A stretch of 9,452 nucleotides of DNA from an uncultured Eubacteriales bacterium (GTDB taxonomy: Bacteria > Bacillota > Clostridia > Christensenellales > Borkfalkiaceae): contig CAJLLH010000038.1 of assembly GCA_905207385.1 (NCBI GenBank), positions 1-9,452 of the forward strand. The letters run 5' to 3'. Shown in pieces: positions 1 through 6,540 of this stretch. The translations under genes were made by a program, and so were the position numbers. The notes under the pieces were generated by a model. The model saw only the letters and a list, made by a program, of their open reading frames with translations, searched no databases and was not told where the DNA came from. Each line of letters opens with the position of its first letter. Position 1 is the stretch's first letter.

Positions 1-700
1 ATAAAGATTTGAGATAATTTACTTCTGCGGGAGTTAACTTTCTGAAAGCTCCCCTTTCAAGCCCGCGCAAAGAAAGTTCGCCAACCTTTGTACGCTTTAA
101 AAGAGTTACCTCCTTTCCTATGGCAGCAAACATTTTACGTATTTCGCGGTTCTTACCCTCGCGCAAAGTGAGCTCTACTTTTGTGTATTCCTTATTTGTT
201 TCTATAATATGCGCCCTGCACTTCTTTGTTACGTATCCGCCCTCTATCTCAATGCCGCTGCGTATGGGATTGAGGTCGTTTTCGGTAAGCCTTCCTTCCA
301 CCTTAACGGTATAAGTTTTGGGCACTTCGTTTGAAGGGTGCGTAAGGTGCTGGGCAAGCTCGCCGTCGGTTGTGAGGATAAGAAGCCCCTCGCTGTCGTA
401 GTCAAGTCTGCCAACGGGATAAACCCTGCCTACTCCGCTGTCTAAAATATCGAGAACGGTTTTTCTGCCTTTATCGTCAGACACCGTGCTGATATAGCCC
501 TTAGGCTTATGCAGTATATAATATTCGTTTTTCTGTACGGTTACAATCTTTCCGTCTACTTTTACGCTGTCGCCTTCCTCAACGTCAAGACCGAGGTCGG
601 CAACCTTTCCGTTGACGCTTACGCGACCTTCGGAAATAAGTTTATCGCAAGCGCGCCTTCCCGCAACGCCGCACTGTGCAAGGTATTTGTTAATTCTCAT
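1..700 (-). CDS. rluB: 23S rRNA pseudouridine synthase, RluB/RsuA family (3' end cut by window edge)
   Basis: Converts a uridine of 23S rRNA to pseudouridine; in the RluB branch the target is in the peptidyl-transferase region. The 233 visible residues start at ATG 700-698, with AAAGG seven bases upstream as ribosome binding site. Residues 1-48 form an S4 RNA-binding domain (INKYLAQCGVAGRR, then GRVSVNGK). The catalytic domain follows, with motif GRLDYDSEGLL at 98-107 and nucleophile Asp100, and the late motif EGKNREIRKMF near 181-191. Family members are about 235-245 residues, so only a few C-terminal residues are lost at the window edge. It lies 21 bases after the carboxypeptidase stop and is probably the last or a late gene of the DUF2953-like/gerW/dac operon, a common position for rluB in clostridia. 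RluB versus the related RsuA/RluE/RluF cannot be fully decided by eye; the neighbourhood favours RluB. Confidence 0.9.
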   Translation of the reverse strand, partial: MRINKYLAQCGVAGRRACDKLISEGRVSVNGKVADLGLDVEEGDSVKVDGKIVTVQKNEYYILHKPKGYISTVSDDKGRKTVLDILDSGVGRVYPVGRLDYDSEGLLILTTDGELAQHLTHPSNEVPKTYTVKVEGRLTENDLNPIRSGIEIEGGYVTKKCRAHIIETNKEYTKVELTLREGKNREIRKMFAAIGKEVTLLKRTKVGELSLRGLERGAFRKLTPAEVNYLKSL

Positions 701-721
701 AGTATAGCCTTTAAATGTCTT

Positions 722-1747
722 TTAAACTATACTATATAAATTTGCGCTAAAAATCAAGTTATTTTCCCTGTAAATTTTTAATTGCCCGAACGGAGCGCCT
801 TCTTGGGTTTCCTCGCATGGAATGCAGCTATAATTTATTTCTCCGCCGCGTTCGGCTACGAAAGTAAAATCCTTTTCCGTGCGGCAAGGCACGCCTTTAC
901 ACATGAACACCTTTTCACGCGGCAATTTATAAGTCTGGTAACGAGCAAAACAATCGTTTAACAGTTTAGAGCTTCTGCCGTACATATCGTATTCATTCAG
1001 AACTACGCATACAAGCTCCATTCCGTCGCGCTCGGCGGAAGACACAAGGCATCTGCCCGCCTTGGTAGTGTAACCTGTTTTTACACCCGTTGCGCCCTCA
1101 AAATTGTACAGCATTTTATTTTTATTGGAATAACTTCTGAACCTGCCCTGCCAGCTTTTAGTGCCTACAACTTGTCTGAAAATACTGTTTTTCATTGCGG
1201 CGCAAGCTATTTTGCAAAGGTCGCGGGCGGTCGTGTAATGACTTTCGTCGTGCAGTCCGTTAGGATTACAAAAATGAGTATCGTCTGCGCCGAGCTGCTT
1301 TGCCCTGGCGTTCATGCACTCCACAAAAGCCTGAACGCTTCCGCTGTGAATTATGGCGAGAGCGACAGCGCTGTCGTTGCCGGAGCGGAGCATAAGTCCG
1401 TACAGAAGGTCGCGGACGTCTATCTGTTCATCTTTTTTAAGATAGATGCTCGAACCCTCCACGCCTACCGCCTCTTGCGGAACGGTAACCACTTTGTCAA
1501 GGTCGCAGTCCTCGCACACGAGAAGCGCCGTCATGATTTTTGTGGTGCTCGCCATCGGAAGGCGCGCTGCAGAGTTGCTTTCCGAAAGGGTCGTGCCGGT
1601 TGTAAGTTCCATTACGGCATAACCCGAGCCTGCACCCGCAGCATAAGCGGGCAAGCTTGCGGCATTAAAAGCGGCGCACGCCGCAATAAGTGCAAGCGCG
1701 AATGCAAGCGCGCAAGCCGCCCTCAATTTCGTCAAAGGCTTAAACAT
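722..1747 (-). CDS. D-alanyl-D-alanine carboxypeptidase (serine peptidase S11), DacB/DacF-like, short C-terminal domain
   Basis: Removes the terminal D-Ala from peptidoglycan pentapeptides outside the membrane, lowering cross-linking; its neighbours suggest spore cortex or germ-wall work. The 341 residues begin with a signal peptide (1-36, cleavage likely after AYA). The three active-site motifs are intact: S67-T-T-K70, S122-G-N124 and K223-T-G225. The domain after about 265 is shorter than a full PBP5 C-terminal domain and ends in a hydrophobic stretch (about 323-341) that may sit on the membrane. ATG 1747 is chosen because it begins the signal peptide and overlaps the gerW stop by 8 bases; a TTG seven codons upstream is possible. 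No Shine-Dalgarno is visible, so translation is probably coupled to gerW. Bacillus dacB sits with spmA and spmB, but here rluB follows directly. The mature part has 13 cysteines, including Cys283-x4-Cys288 and Cys308-x2-Cys311, which is odd for an exported Firmicutes enzyme. Confidence 0.9.
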   Translation of the reverse strand: MFKPLTKLRAACALAFALALIAACAAFNAASLPAYAAGAGSGYAVMELTTGTTLSESNSAARLPMASTTKIMTALLVCEDCDLDKVVTVPQEAVGVEGSSIYLKKDEQIDVRDLLYGLMLRSGNDSAVALAIIHSGSVQAFVECMNARAKQLGADDTHFCNPNGLHDESHYTTARDLCKIACAAMKNSIFRQVVGTKSWQGRFRSYSNKNKMLYNFEGATGVKTGYTTKAGRCLVSSAERDGMELVCVVLNEYDMYGRSSKLLNDCFARYQTYKLPREKVFMCKGVPCRTEKDFTFVAERGGEINYSCIPCEETQEGAPFGQLKIYRENNLIFSANLYSIV

Positions 1748-2111
1748 TGTCTTGTATGGTATGAACAAGGTCGCCCGTCTTTTCTATAAGAGTATCTATC
1801 GCGCCGTCATTCATCTTAAGAAGTCTGCAACCCTTGCCGTCGTCTATCAAAAATCCGCTCGGTTTTACGGTTATAACCGTGCCGTTTCCGCCAGCTATTT
1901 TAAAGCCGTCGGCCTGCTTATAAGTTTTTATGTCGCCGTATTCACCGCCGCCGCTTAAGTTTACTACCGTTACCGAAGAAAGCGGTATTACCTGTGTTCC
2001 GCTTACCGTAATAATAGGCTCGCCTATAACGGTGTTTGCGTCCGCGACCTTTTCAAGAGCCTTGGGCGGCTGGTCAAAATTATTATCCCTCGATCCTTCT
2101 TTAATTTTCAT
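1740..2111 (-). CDS. gerW: GerW/YtfJ family spore protein
   Basis: Small soluble sporulation protein. In Bacillus subtilis GerW (YtfJ) is made in the forespore and is needed for normal L-alanine-triggered germination; its biochemical role is unknown. The 123 residues show the family pattern: VIGEPIITVSGTQVIPLSSV at about 28-47, SGGGEYG at 53-59, AGGNGTVITVKPSGFLID at 73-90 with its glycine-rich turn, and the ending C-R-L-L. Length is at the short end of the family. Start ATG 2111 is well supported by GGAGAGAG a few bases upstream, inside the end of the DUF2953-like gene, which it overlaps by 11 bases. The next gene, the carboxypeptidase, starts 8 bases before its stop, so all three are translated from one mRNA. 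The same pair, ytfI (DUF2953) then ytfJ, occurs in Bacillus under sigma-F, and a forespore-like promoter precedes the pair here. Confidence 0.9.
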   Translation of the reverse strand: MKIKEGSRDNNFDQPPKALEKVADANTVIGEPIITVSGTQVIPLSSVTVVNLSGGGEYGDIKTYKQADGFKIAGGNGTVITVKPSGFLIDDGKGCRLLKMNDGAIDTLIEKTGDLVHTIQDNV

Positions 2112-2616
2112 TTACTCTCTCCAATAAAAGTATAAACAATATCTTAAGCGCCGCAATAAGATTTATCACGCTGACAACTTTGGCGCTGTACTTTATGTTG
2201 CCGTGTTCCTCGTTTAAAATCACGTAATTTTTTAACTTGCACGTGCTGCCTTTTTTTGAAATATAGCTGTAAACAGGAAAGGTTACCGCACTTTGGGCAA
2301 GCGCCGCGTATGCGCCCGCTTCTGACTGCAGCCCGAAGTCTGAAAGCTGTATCACTTTGAACACGCACAAATTATCGAATACTATTTTACCGTCGCGAAG
2401 CGCCGTTGCGGGGTTAAATCTCGCGGCTTTGCCGTTTATTCTGAGTTTTCCGCCTTCGTCGTTATCCACGCTTAAAAACCGCAATGCGCGGTATAAGCAG
2501 AAGTTAGCCGAAGCATATTTTTGGCCGCTGTCGGCATAAGCGTACACGCTGACGTAAACGGGCAATACGCTGAAAAAAAACAGCGAACACGCGCCGTAAA
2601 CTATAAAATTTTCCAC
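2101..2616 (-). CDS. DUF2953-like (YtfI-like) sporulation-associated membrane protein
   Basis: Function unknown. The 171 residues have a hydrophobic N-terminal segment (about 4-28), a polar middle (about 30-140), and a hydrophobic segment at about 147-166 before the ending ERVNEN. I assign it to DUF2953 mainly by place: a gene of this shape and position (B. subtilis ytfI) precedes gerW/ytfJ in many spore formers. The pattern LSDFGLQSEAGAYAALAQ (about 91-108) resembles the family region after the first half, but the match is loose and the protein is shorter than usual. The start is GTG 2616-2614; upstream in frame a stop comes soon and no ATG occurs, and the first membrane segment needs this start. 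No Shine-Dalgarno precedes it; instead a forespore-like promoter ends 5 bases before the GTG, hinting at a leaderless mRNA. It is the first gene of the operon with gerW, dac and rluB. Confidence 0.6.
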   Translation of the reverse strand: MENFIVYGACSLFFFSVLPVYVSVYAYADSGQKYASANFCLYRALRFLSVDNDEGGKLRINGKAARFNPATALRDGKIVFDNLCVFKVIQLSDFGLQSEAGAYAALAQSAVTFPVYSYISKKGSTCKLKNYVILNEEHGNIKYSAKVVSVINLIAALKILFILLLERVNEN

Positions 2617-2621
2617 AACGT

Positions 2622-2659
2622 TATTATCGGCAATAAACGCTCAATTATGCAAAAATTTA
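2622..2659 (-). promoter_or_regulatory. Forespore-type (sigma-F/sigma-G-like) promoter of the DUF2953-gerW-dac-rluB operon
   Basis: On the minus strand, GCATA (2650-2646) is followed after 17 bases by GATAATA (2628-2622). GCATA is the usual -35 element of forespore sigma factors (GYATA-type), and GATAATA resembles the sigma-G -10 (CATnnTA) or the right part of the sigma-F -10. The block 2644-2659 is identical over 16 bases to the one before dacF. Only 5 bases separate the -10 from the GTG start, so transcription would begin at or next to the start codon. Known sigma-F control of Bacillus ytfI-ytfJ supports this; the sigma assignment is inference. Confidence 0.6.
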
Positions 2660-2694
2660 CTTTATGAAATATATTTTAACTCCGCAATCAAACA

Positions 2695-2733
2695 GAGTGA
2701 GGCGGGCGCGTTTTCTTCGCGCCCGCCTCACTC
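2695..2733. repeat. Perfect 16-bp GC-rich inverted repeat (stem-loop) between two operons
   Basis: Arms 2695-2710 and 2718-2733 are exact reverse complements (GAGTGAGGCGGGCGCG and partner) around a 7-base loop. Neither strand has a T-run after the stem, so it is not a standard intrinsic terminator. It lies just beyond the scpB terminator and upstream of the forespore-type promoter. It could be a back-up stop, a barrier between operons, or a copy of a small dispersed palindrome. Confidence 0.8.
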
Positions 2734-2740
2734 ATTACAT

Positions 2741-2770
2741 AAAAAAGCGGCGCGACAGCACCGCTTTTTT
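2741..2770 (-). terminator. Intrinsic terminator of the lysA-M50-scpA-scpB operon
   Basis: It begins 6 bases after the scpB stop codon. The arms are AAAAAAGCGG and CCGCTTTTTT. On the minus strand the GC part extends as GCGGTGC / GCGCCGC with one G-U pair around a UGUC tetraloop, giving about 13 paired bases followed by six T. Because of the matching A-run it could also stop transcription on the plus strand. Confidence 0.9.
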
Positions 2771-2776
2771 ATGCAT

Positions 2777-3502
2777 TTATTCGTCGTCTTTAATTTTTAT
2801 TACGTCATCATCCTCGCCTAAAAAGTCGGGAAGTTCAAAGCCGTCTTCAACGACGGGAGCCTTGGGCTCTTCCTTTTTCTTGGGCTGGGCGGAAACCTCC
2901 TGGTCCTCTTCGGGATTATATACATCCTTTTTGTAAAGGTAATTTGCATCCTCTTCGTCGTCGCTGAACGCCATGCTGTTGAGCTCGGCTATCTGAGCCA
3001 TAAGCTCGTCGTAGTCGGGAAGCTCGTCTATGGAATTGAGTTTGAAACGCTTGAGGAAATTATCTGTGGTGGCGTAAAGTATAGGCTTGCCGACGGTGTC
3101 TTTCCTGCCGCAGGGATAAATCATGCCGAGGTCAAGCAAAGTATGAACGGCATAATCGCAGCTTACCTGCCTTATGTCTTCAAGTTCAGACCTGGTTATA
3201 GGCTGTTTGTAAGCTATTATCGCCGCGCACTCCAGAATCGTGCGGGTGAATTCCTTTTCCTTTATGGGCGTTATTACCGCCTGAACCTGTTCTTTATATT
3301 CAGGATTAGAAGCAAACTGAAGCTTGCCGTTGAATGCAAGAATATGTATGCCGCTTTCGCCTGAATACCTTTCTTTAAGCTCGTCGACGCAGGCGTTGAC
3401 ATCCTTTAAAGAACAACCGACTTTTTCAACTATATACTTGACGGGCACAGGCTCGCCGGAGGCAAAAACTATAGCCTCAATTATATTCGTCAAACGCTTC
3501 AC
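2777..3502 (-). CDS. scpB: Segregation and condensation protein ScpB
   Basis: Winged-helix partner of the SMC-ScpA condensin, which compacts and separates daughter chromosomes; a ScpB dimer binds the middle of ScpA. The 241 residues have the two winged-helix domains at about 1-78 (IIEAIVFASGEPVPVKYI) and 86-165, with the family signature AAIIAYKQPITRSELEDIR and then GRKDTVGKPILYATT. The core ends near 174. Beyond it is an extra low-complexity tail of about 65 residues, rich in Asp, Glu, Lys and Pro and ending KIKDDE; usual ScpB is about 180-200 residues. The start is GTG 3502, with AAAGGA about 9 bases upstream inside scpA. It overlaps the scpA end by 26 bases, so the two partners are translationally coupled. 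A strong terminator follows the stop. Confidence 0.95.
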   Translation of the reverse strand: MKRLTNIIEAIVFASGEPVPVKYIVEKVGCSLKDVNACVDELKERYSGESGIHILAFNGKLQFASNPEYKEQVQAVITPIKEKEFTRTILECAAIIAYKQPITRSELEDIRQVSCDYAVHTLLDLGMIYPCGRKDTVGKPILYATTDNFLKRFKLNSIDELPDYDELMAQIAELNSMAFSDDEEDANYLYKKDVYNPEEDQEVSAQPKKKEEPKAPVVEDGFELPDFLGEDDDVIKIKDDE

Positions 3503-4451
3503 TTGTATCGTCCTTTAAATCCCACTCGGGATTGAGTTTTATATCGATTTCGCCGAAAATGCCTATCTGTTCAACCATTATGTACTGACGCTTGAGCATT
3601 TCCAGCATCGCCTGAAAAGTAGTTATGACTTCGCTTCTGGAATAAGTCGTGAAAAGTTCTTCAAATTTGACCTGACCGCGACTTACCAGAGTATCTTTTA
3701 TAAAGGTAACCTTTTCTTCTACAGTGAATGTATCTTTGGCAATTTCGCGGATGTTTGTTTTTTCGCGCGCCAAGCTTTCGTTCTTAAGCATCAGCTTTGC
3801 AAACGCTTCCAAAAGCGCGCTGACCGTGAAATCTTTATAGATTATCTTTACCTTGCTGAACTCTTTATCAAGCCCTTTGTAATAGTAGCCTATCGTTTCT
3901 AGCTCTTTAAGCTTGGGCGTTTCTTCCTTTATAAGCTCGTATTCGCGCTGTTTGAGCTGTTCTATGAACGCCTGCTGCTCGGCTAAAAGGTCGTTATCCT
4001 CTTCCTCGGGCATGTCTACGGGCGGCAGCATGCTTTTTGACTTTATGTAAATAATCTGAGCCGCTATCTGCAGGTACTCGCTCTCCTTATCGACATCGCG
4101 CGAAGGCTGAGTTTTCATATATTCAATGTAATCGAGAAATTGCTCGGTAACTTTTGAAACGAAAACGTCCTCTATGTTTATCTGCGCTATATTTATAAGG
4201 TGCAGAAGAAGGTCGAGCGGGCCTTCGAAGTCGTCAAGGACTGTGGTATAATCCACGTCGGACTCAAAATCACCGTATTTTTCGGCCTTATTCTCCTTAA
4301 CGACAACGTTTTCTGCCGTTTGGTTATTTGCTTTTTCTTCTGATATATTTTCGCCATCCGCGACAGATGTCCCATCGGCAACTGTTACTGTTGCACTCTC
4401 CGATGTTTCTGCAGGGGCGCTGAAATTTTCCATATTCTCATCATCCATCAT
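3477..4451 (-). CDS. scpA: Segregation and condensation protein ScpA (kleisin) with acidic N-terminal extension
   Basis: Kleisin subunit that bridges the SMC heads and, with ScpB, forms the bacterial condensin complex on the nucleoid. From ATG 4451 it has 324 residues. The kleisin core begins with the hallmark FEGPLDLLLHLI at 75-86, followed by a helical region (SEYLQIAAQIIYIKSKSMLP) and a C-terminal winged helix (EELFTTYSRSEVITTFQAMLEML). Residues 1 to about 66 are an acidic, Ala/Thr/Ser/Glu-rich, probably disordered stretch absent from typical ScpA (about 240-260 residues). ATG 4451 overlaps the M50 protease stop as ATGA and has GGGGA about 9 bases upstream, which favours the long form. A GTG at 4256 (residue 66) would give a normal-length protein but lacks a clear ribosome site. 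Confidence 0.95.
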   Translation of the reverse strand: MMDDENMENFSAPAETSESATVTVADGTSVADGENISEEKANNQTAENVVVKENKAEKYGDFESDVDYTTVLDDFEGPLDLLLHLINIAQINIEDVFVSKVTEQFLDYIEYMKTQPSRDVDKESEYLQIAAQIIYIKSKSMLPPVDMPEEEDNDLLAEQQAFIEQLKQREYELIKEETPKLKELETIGYYYKGLDKEFSKVKIIYKDFTVSALLEAFAKLMLKNESLAREKTNIREIAKDTFTVEEKVTFIKDTLVSRGQVKFEELFTTYSRSEVITTFQAMLEMLKRQYIMVEQIGIFGEIDIKLNPEWDLKDDTSEAFDEYN

Positions 4452-5122
4452 AAAATCAATCCCCACAGAGCCTTGATAGGCCAACCTATAATATCGGTGG
4501 CAAAAAGCATTACATAGCCGAGCACGTTAAAATATGAAAGCACGGGGAAAAGTTGCGCACCCACCCTGCATACAAAGCTTTCAAATATAAGCACCATAAG
4601 TATGGTCTGACCGTATTTTCCGAGAAACTGCCTTACTTTATTCCAGGGTTTTGTAAGCGATTCCAGAACCCTGAACCCGTCCAGCGGGAAAAGCGGCAGA
4701 AGGTTGAATACGGCAATGCTTAAATTATAGCTGAATACAAGCCATAAAAACTGCTCAAGGAAATAAGCCCCCATGCTGTTGCCGAGGTGAGCGGCACAGA
4801 GCAAGTACAGCGGATAAAAAATGAAGGCTAAAATATAATTGGTTACAACGCCCGCAATCGCCGTAGTGAATAATCCGAGCTTATAATGTTTAAAGTTGCG
4901 CGAATCAACAGGCACGGGGCGCGCCCAACCGAAACCCACTAAGGCGCACATGACAAACCCCAAAGGGTCGAAGTGCTTTACAGGGTTAAGGGTAAGCCTT
5001 CCGTTAATTTTAGGCGTAGGGTCGCCGTTAAGGTGCGCCGCCAAAGCATGCGCGAACTCGTGCGGAACAAGCACGAAAATAAGCGCAAGCACGGACGCGG
5101 CGTAAAACAAAAGAGTATACAT
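4448..5122 (-). CDS. Site-2 protease family membrane metalloprotease (peptidase M50, YwhC-like)
   Basis: Intramembrane zinc protease; substrate unknown. The 224 residues carry H21-E22-F-A-H25 (HExxH) in the first membrane segment and the second zinc motif N140-LLPLFPLD148-G in a later one, so the three expected metal ligands are present. Between them is the family stretch GRLTLNPVKHFDPLG (41-55). About five or six membrane segments are visible, with no PDZ or CBS domain. This is the minimal YwhC/Rv2869-unlike class often found next to scpA in clostridia. ATG 5122 shares one base with the lysA stop (TAATG), and its stop overlaps the scpA start by 4 bases. It is probably not SpoIVFB, which has a different HELGH motif context and a CBS domain, although SpoIVB is nearby. 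Confidence 0.88.
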   Translation of the reverse strand: MYTLLFYAASVLALIFVLVPHEFAHALAAHLNGDPTPKINGRLTLNPVKHFDPLGFVMCALVGFGWARPVPVDSRNFKHYKLGLFTTAIAGVVTNYILAFIFYPLYLLCAAHLGNSMGAYFLEQFLWLVFSYNLSIAVFNLLPLFPLDGFRVLESLTKPWNKVRQFLGKYGQTILMVLIFESFVCRVGAQLFPVLSYFNVLGYVMLFATDIIGWPIKALWGLIL

Positions 5123-6447
5123 TATTTAAGATAATCGGGCAGAACGTCGTTGCGGACAATGTCTTCATACGTCTGCGGTTTTATTATGTATTCCGCCCTG
5201 CCGTCCTTTACAAGCACTGCGGGCGGAATAAAGTTGCGGTTATAGTTGCTTGCCATAGAATAATTGTATGCGCCGGTTGAAAGCACGGCGGCAATGTCGC
5301 CCCTTTCAGCCTTGGGAAGAGGCACGTCTACGGCAATTATGTCGCCGCTTTCGCAACACTTGCCCGCAATCGTTACTTTTTCGGTGCAAGGCTCGGTTGC
5401 GCGGTTTGCCAGCATCACTGTATACTTAGACTGATAAAGCGCATATCTGGGATTATCGAACATTCCTCCGTCTATCGCAACGTACTTCTTAATGCCCGGA
5501 ATATCTTTTATCGCGCCTACAGTATAAAGAGTTATTCCCGCCTCGCCTACTATCGACCTGCCCGGTTCTATAACAATATACGGTCTGTTCAGACCGAGTT
5601 CTTCCGACTTGGCTTTAACTGCCGAAATAAGCGCTTCAAGGTAAGCAGCATAGCCGTTTACGTCTATTTTTGCGTCATCGTCGGTGTACCATATTCCGAA
5701 GCCGCCGCCAATGTTCAGGGTATCGGCTTCAAAGCCGGTATCTTTCTTTATTTTTGCCATGAAATCCATAGCTTTTTCCGCAGCGAGCACAAACGACTGC
5801 TTTTCAAAAATCTGCGAACCTATGTGGCAATGATAACCCTTGAGATTGAGATTGGGCTTTTTAAGAATATAAGAAGTTATTTTTTCAGCCGTGCCGTCAG
5901 AAACAGAAAATCCGAATTTACTGTCTGTGCGGGCGGTCTGAACAAAAGCGTGCGTATGCGCTTCGACGCCGGGGTTTATCCTTATAAGCACATCCTGCTT
6001 TCTTCCGCACTTTGCGCATAATTCGTCAAGCATATCGGCTTCGTCGTAAGCGTCCAAAACTATCGTGCCGACGCCGCTTTCCACGGCAAACTCAAGTTCG
6101 CGGGGAAGTTTGTTGTTGCCGTGCATATAAATCTTTTCTGCGGGGAAACCCGCCTTTACAGCAGTATACAGTTCTCCGCCCGACACAACGTCTACGCCTA
6201 TATTTTCCTGAGCGGCAATCTTGTATACCGCCATGCAGGAAAACGCCTTGGAAGCATACAGCACAAGCCCGTGTCCGCCGTACTCCTTGTTTATGGTATC
6301 GCGGTAAACGCGCATCATCGCGCGCATATATTTTTCATCGAACACGTAAAGAGGCGTCCCGAATTGTTCAGCCAGAGCGACAGTGTCGCACCCGCCTATT
6401 TCAAGATGCCCCTTACTATTGATTTTTAAAGTTTCTCTCTGGTTCAT
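5122..6447 (-). CDS. lysA: Diaminopimelate decarboxylase
   Basis: Cytosolic PLP enzyme that converts meso-diaminopimelate to L-lysine and CO2, the last step of lysine synthesis. The 441 residues fit the family (about 420-440). The N-terminal alanine-racemase-like barrel has K67 in YASKAFS as the PLP lysine, HIGSQ at 208-212, GGGFG at 247-251 and EPGRS at 294-298 for cofactor phosphate and substrate binding. The C-terminal beta domain has DGGM near 326-329, C365-ESGD with the conserved substrate-site cysteine, and GAYNYSMASNYN at 392-403. ATG 6447 has GGCGGG about 6-7 bases upstream. A sigma-A-type promoter lies 34 bases before it, making lysA the first gene of lysA-M50-scpA-scpB. No lysine riboswitch fits in the short 33-base leader. 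Confidence 0.96.
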   Translation of the reverse strand: MNQRETLKINSKGHLEIGGCDTVALAEQFGTPLYVFDEKYMRAMMRVYRDTINKEYGGHGLVLYASKAFSCMAVYKIAAQENIGVDVVSGGELYTAVKAGFPAEKIYMHGNNKLPRELEFAVESGVGTIVLDAYDEADMLDELCAKCGRKQDVLIRINPGVEAHTHAFVQTARTDSKFGFSVSDGTAEKITSYILKKPNLNLKGYHCHIGSQIFEKQSFVLAAEKAMDFMAKIKKDTGFEADTLNIGGGFGIWYTDDDAKIDVNGYAAYLEALISAVKAKSEELGLNRPYIVIEPGRSIVGEAGITLYTVGAIKDIPGIKKYVAIDGGMFDNPRYALYQSKYTVMLANRATEPCTEKVTIAGKCCESGDIIAVDVPLPKAERGDIAAVLSTGAYNYSMASNYNRNFIPPAVLVKDGRAEYIIKPQTYEDIVRNDVLPDYLK

Positions 6448-6480
6448 CTGCTGACCCGCCGTAATAAAAATTATATTTTT

Positions 6481-6509
6481 ATTTTACCAAAATGCGGGAA
6501 AATAGTCAA
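6481..6509 (-). promoter_or_regulatory. Sigma-A-type promoter of the lysA operon
   Basis: On the minus strand TTGACT (6509-6504) and TAAAAT (6486-6481) are separated by exactly 17 bases, and TGG directly before the -10 gives an extended -10. Transcription would start about 25 bases before the lysA ATG. Five of six bases match the consensus in each hexamer. Confidence 0.8.
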
Positions 6510-6540
6510 ATAAAAGTTCGGTTATAATTATGTGACGGTT

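Noticed and set aside
1686..1712. Short 12-base direct repeat
   Set aside because: It only encodes the repeated Ala-Leu-Ala-Phe pattern of a signal peptide; ordinary for such a region.
722..1747. Frameshift or truncation of the first carboxypeptidase because it is about 50 residues shorter than DacF
   Set aside because: All catalytic motifs are in frame and the C-terminal part reads through to a normal ending; shorter forms are expected in this family.
1172..1789. 205-codon open frame on the plus strand
   Set aside because: It lies opposite the carboxypeptidase with its intact SxxK, SxN and KTG motifs. It shows no recognisable domain and is a shadow of that gene's codon pattern.
4448..5122. 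M50 protease as SpoIVFB, partner of the nearby SpoIVB
   Set aside because: The sequence after HEFAH and the motif GRLTLNPVKHFDPLG fit the small YwhC-like class, it has no CBS domain, and it sits in a vegetative operon with lysA and scpA.
6012..6429. Overlapping plus-strand open frames of 136 and 102 codons
   Set aside because: They are opposite the conserved N-terminal half of lysA, have skewed Arg/Ser/Cys composition and no ribosome site.
6448..6540. Lysine riboswitch or dacF terminator between dacF and lysA
   Set aside because: The gap is only 93 bases, far too short for an L-box, the predicted lysA leader is 33 bases, and I could not find paired arms followed by a T-run.
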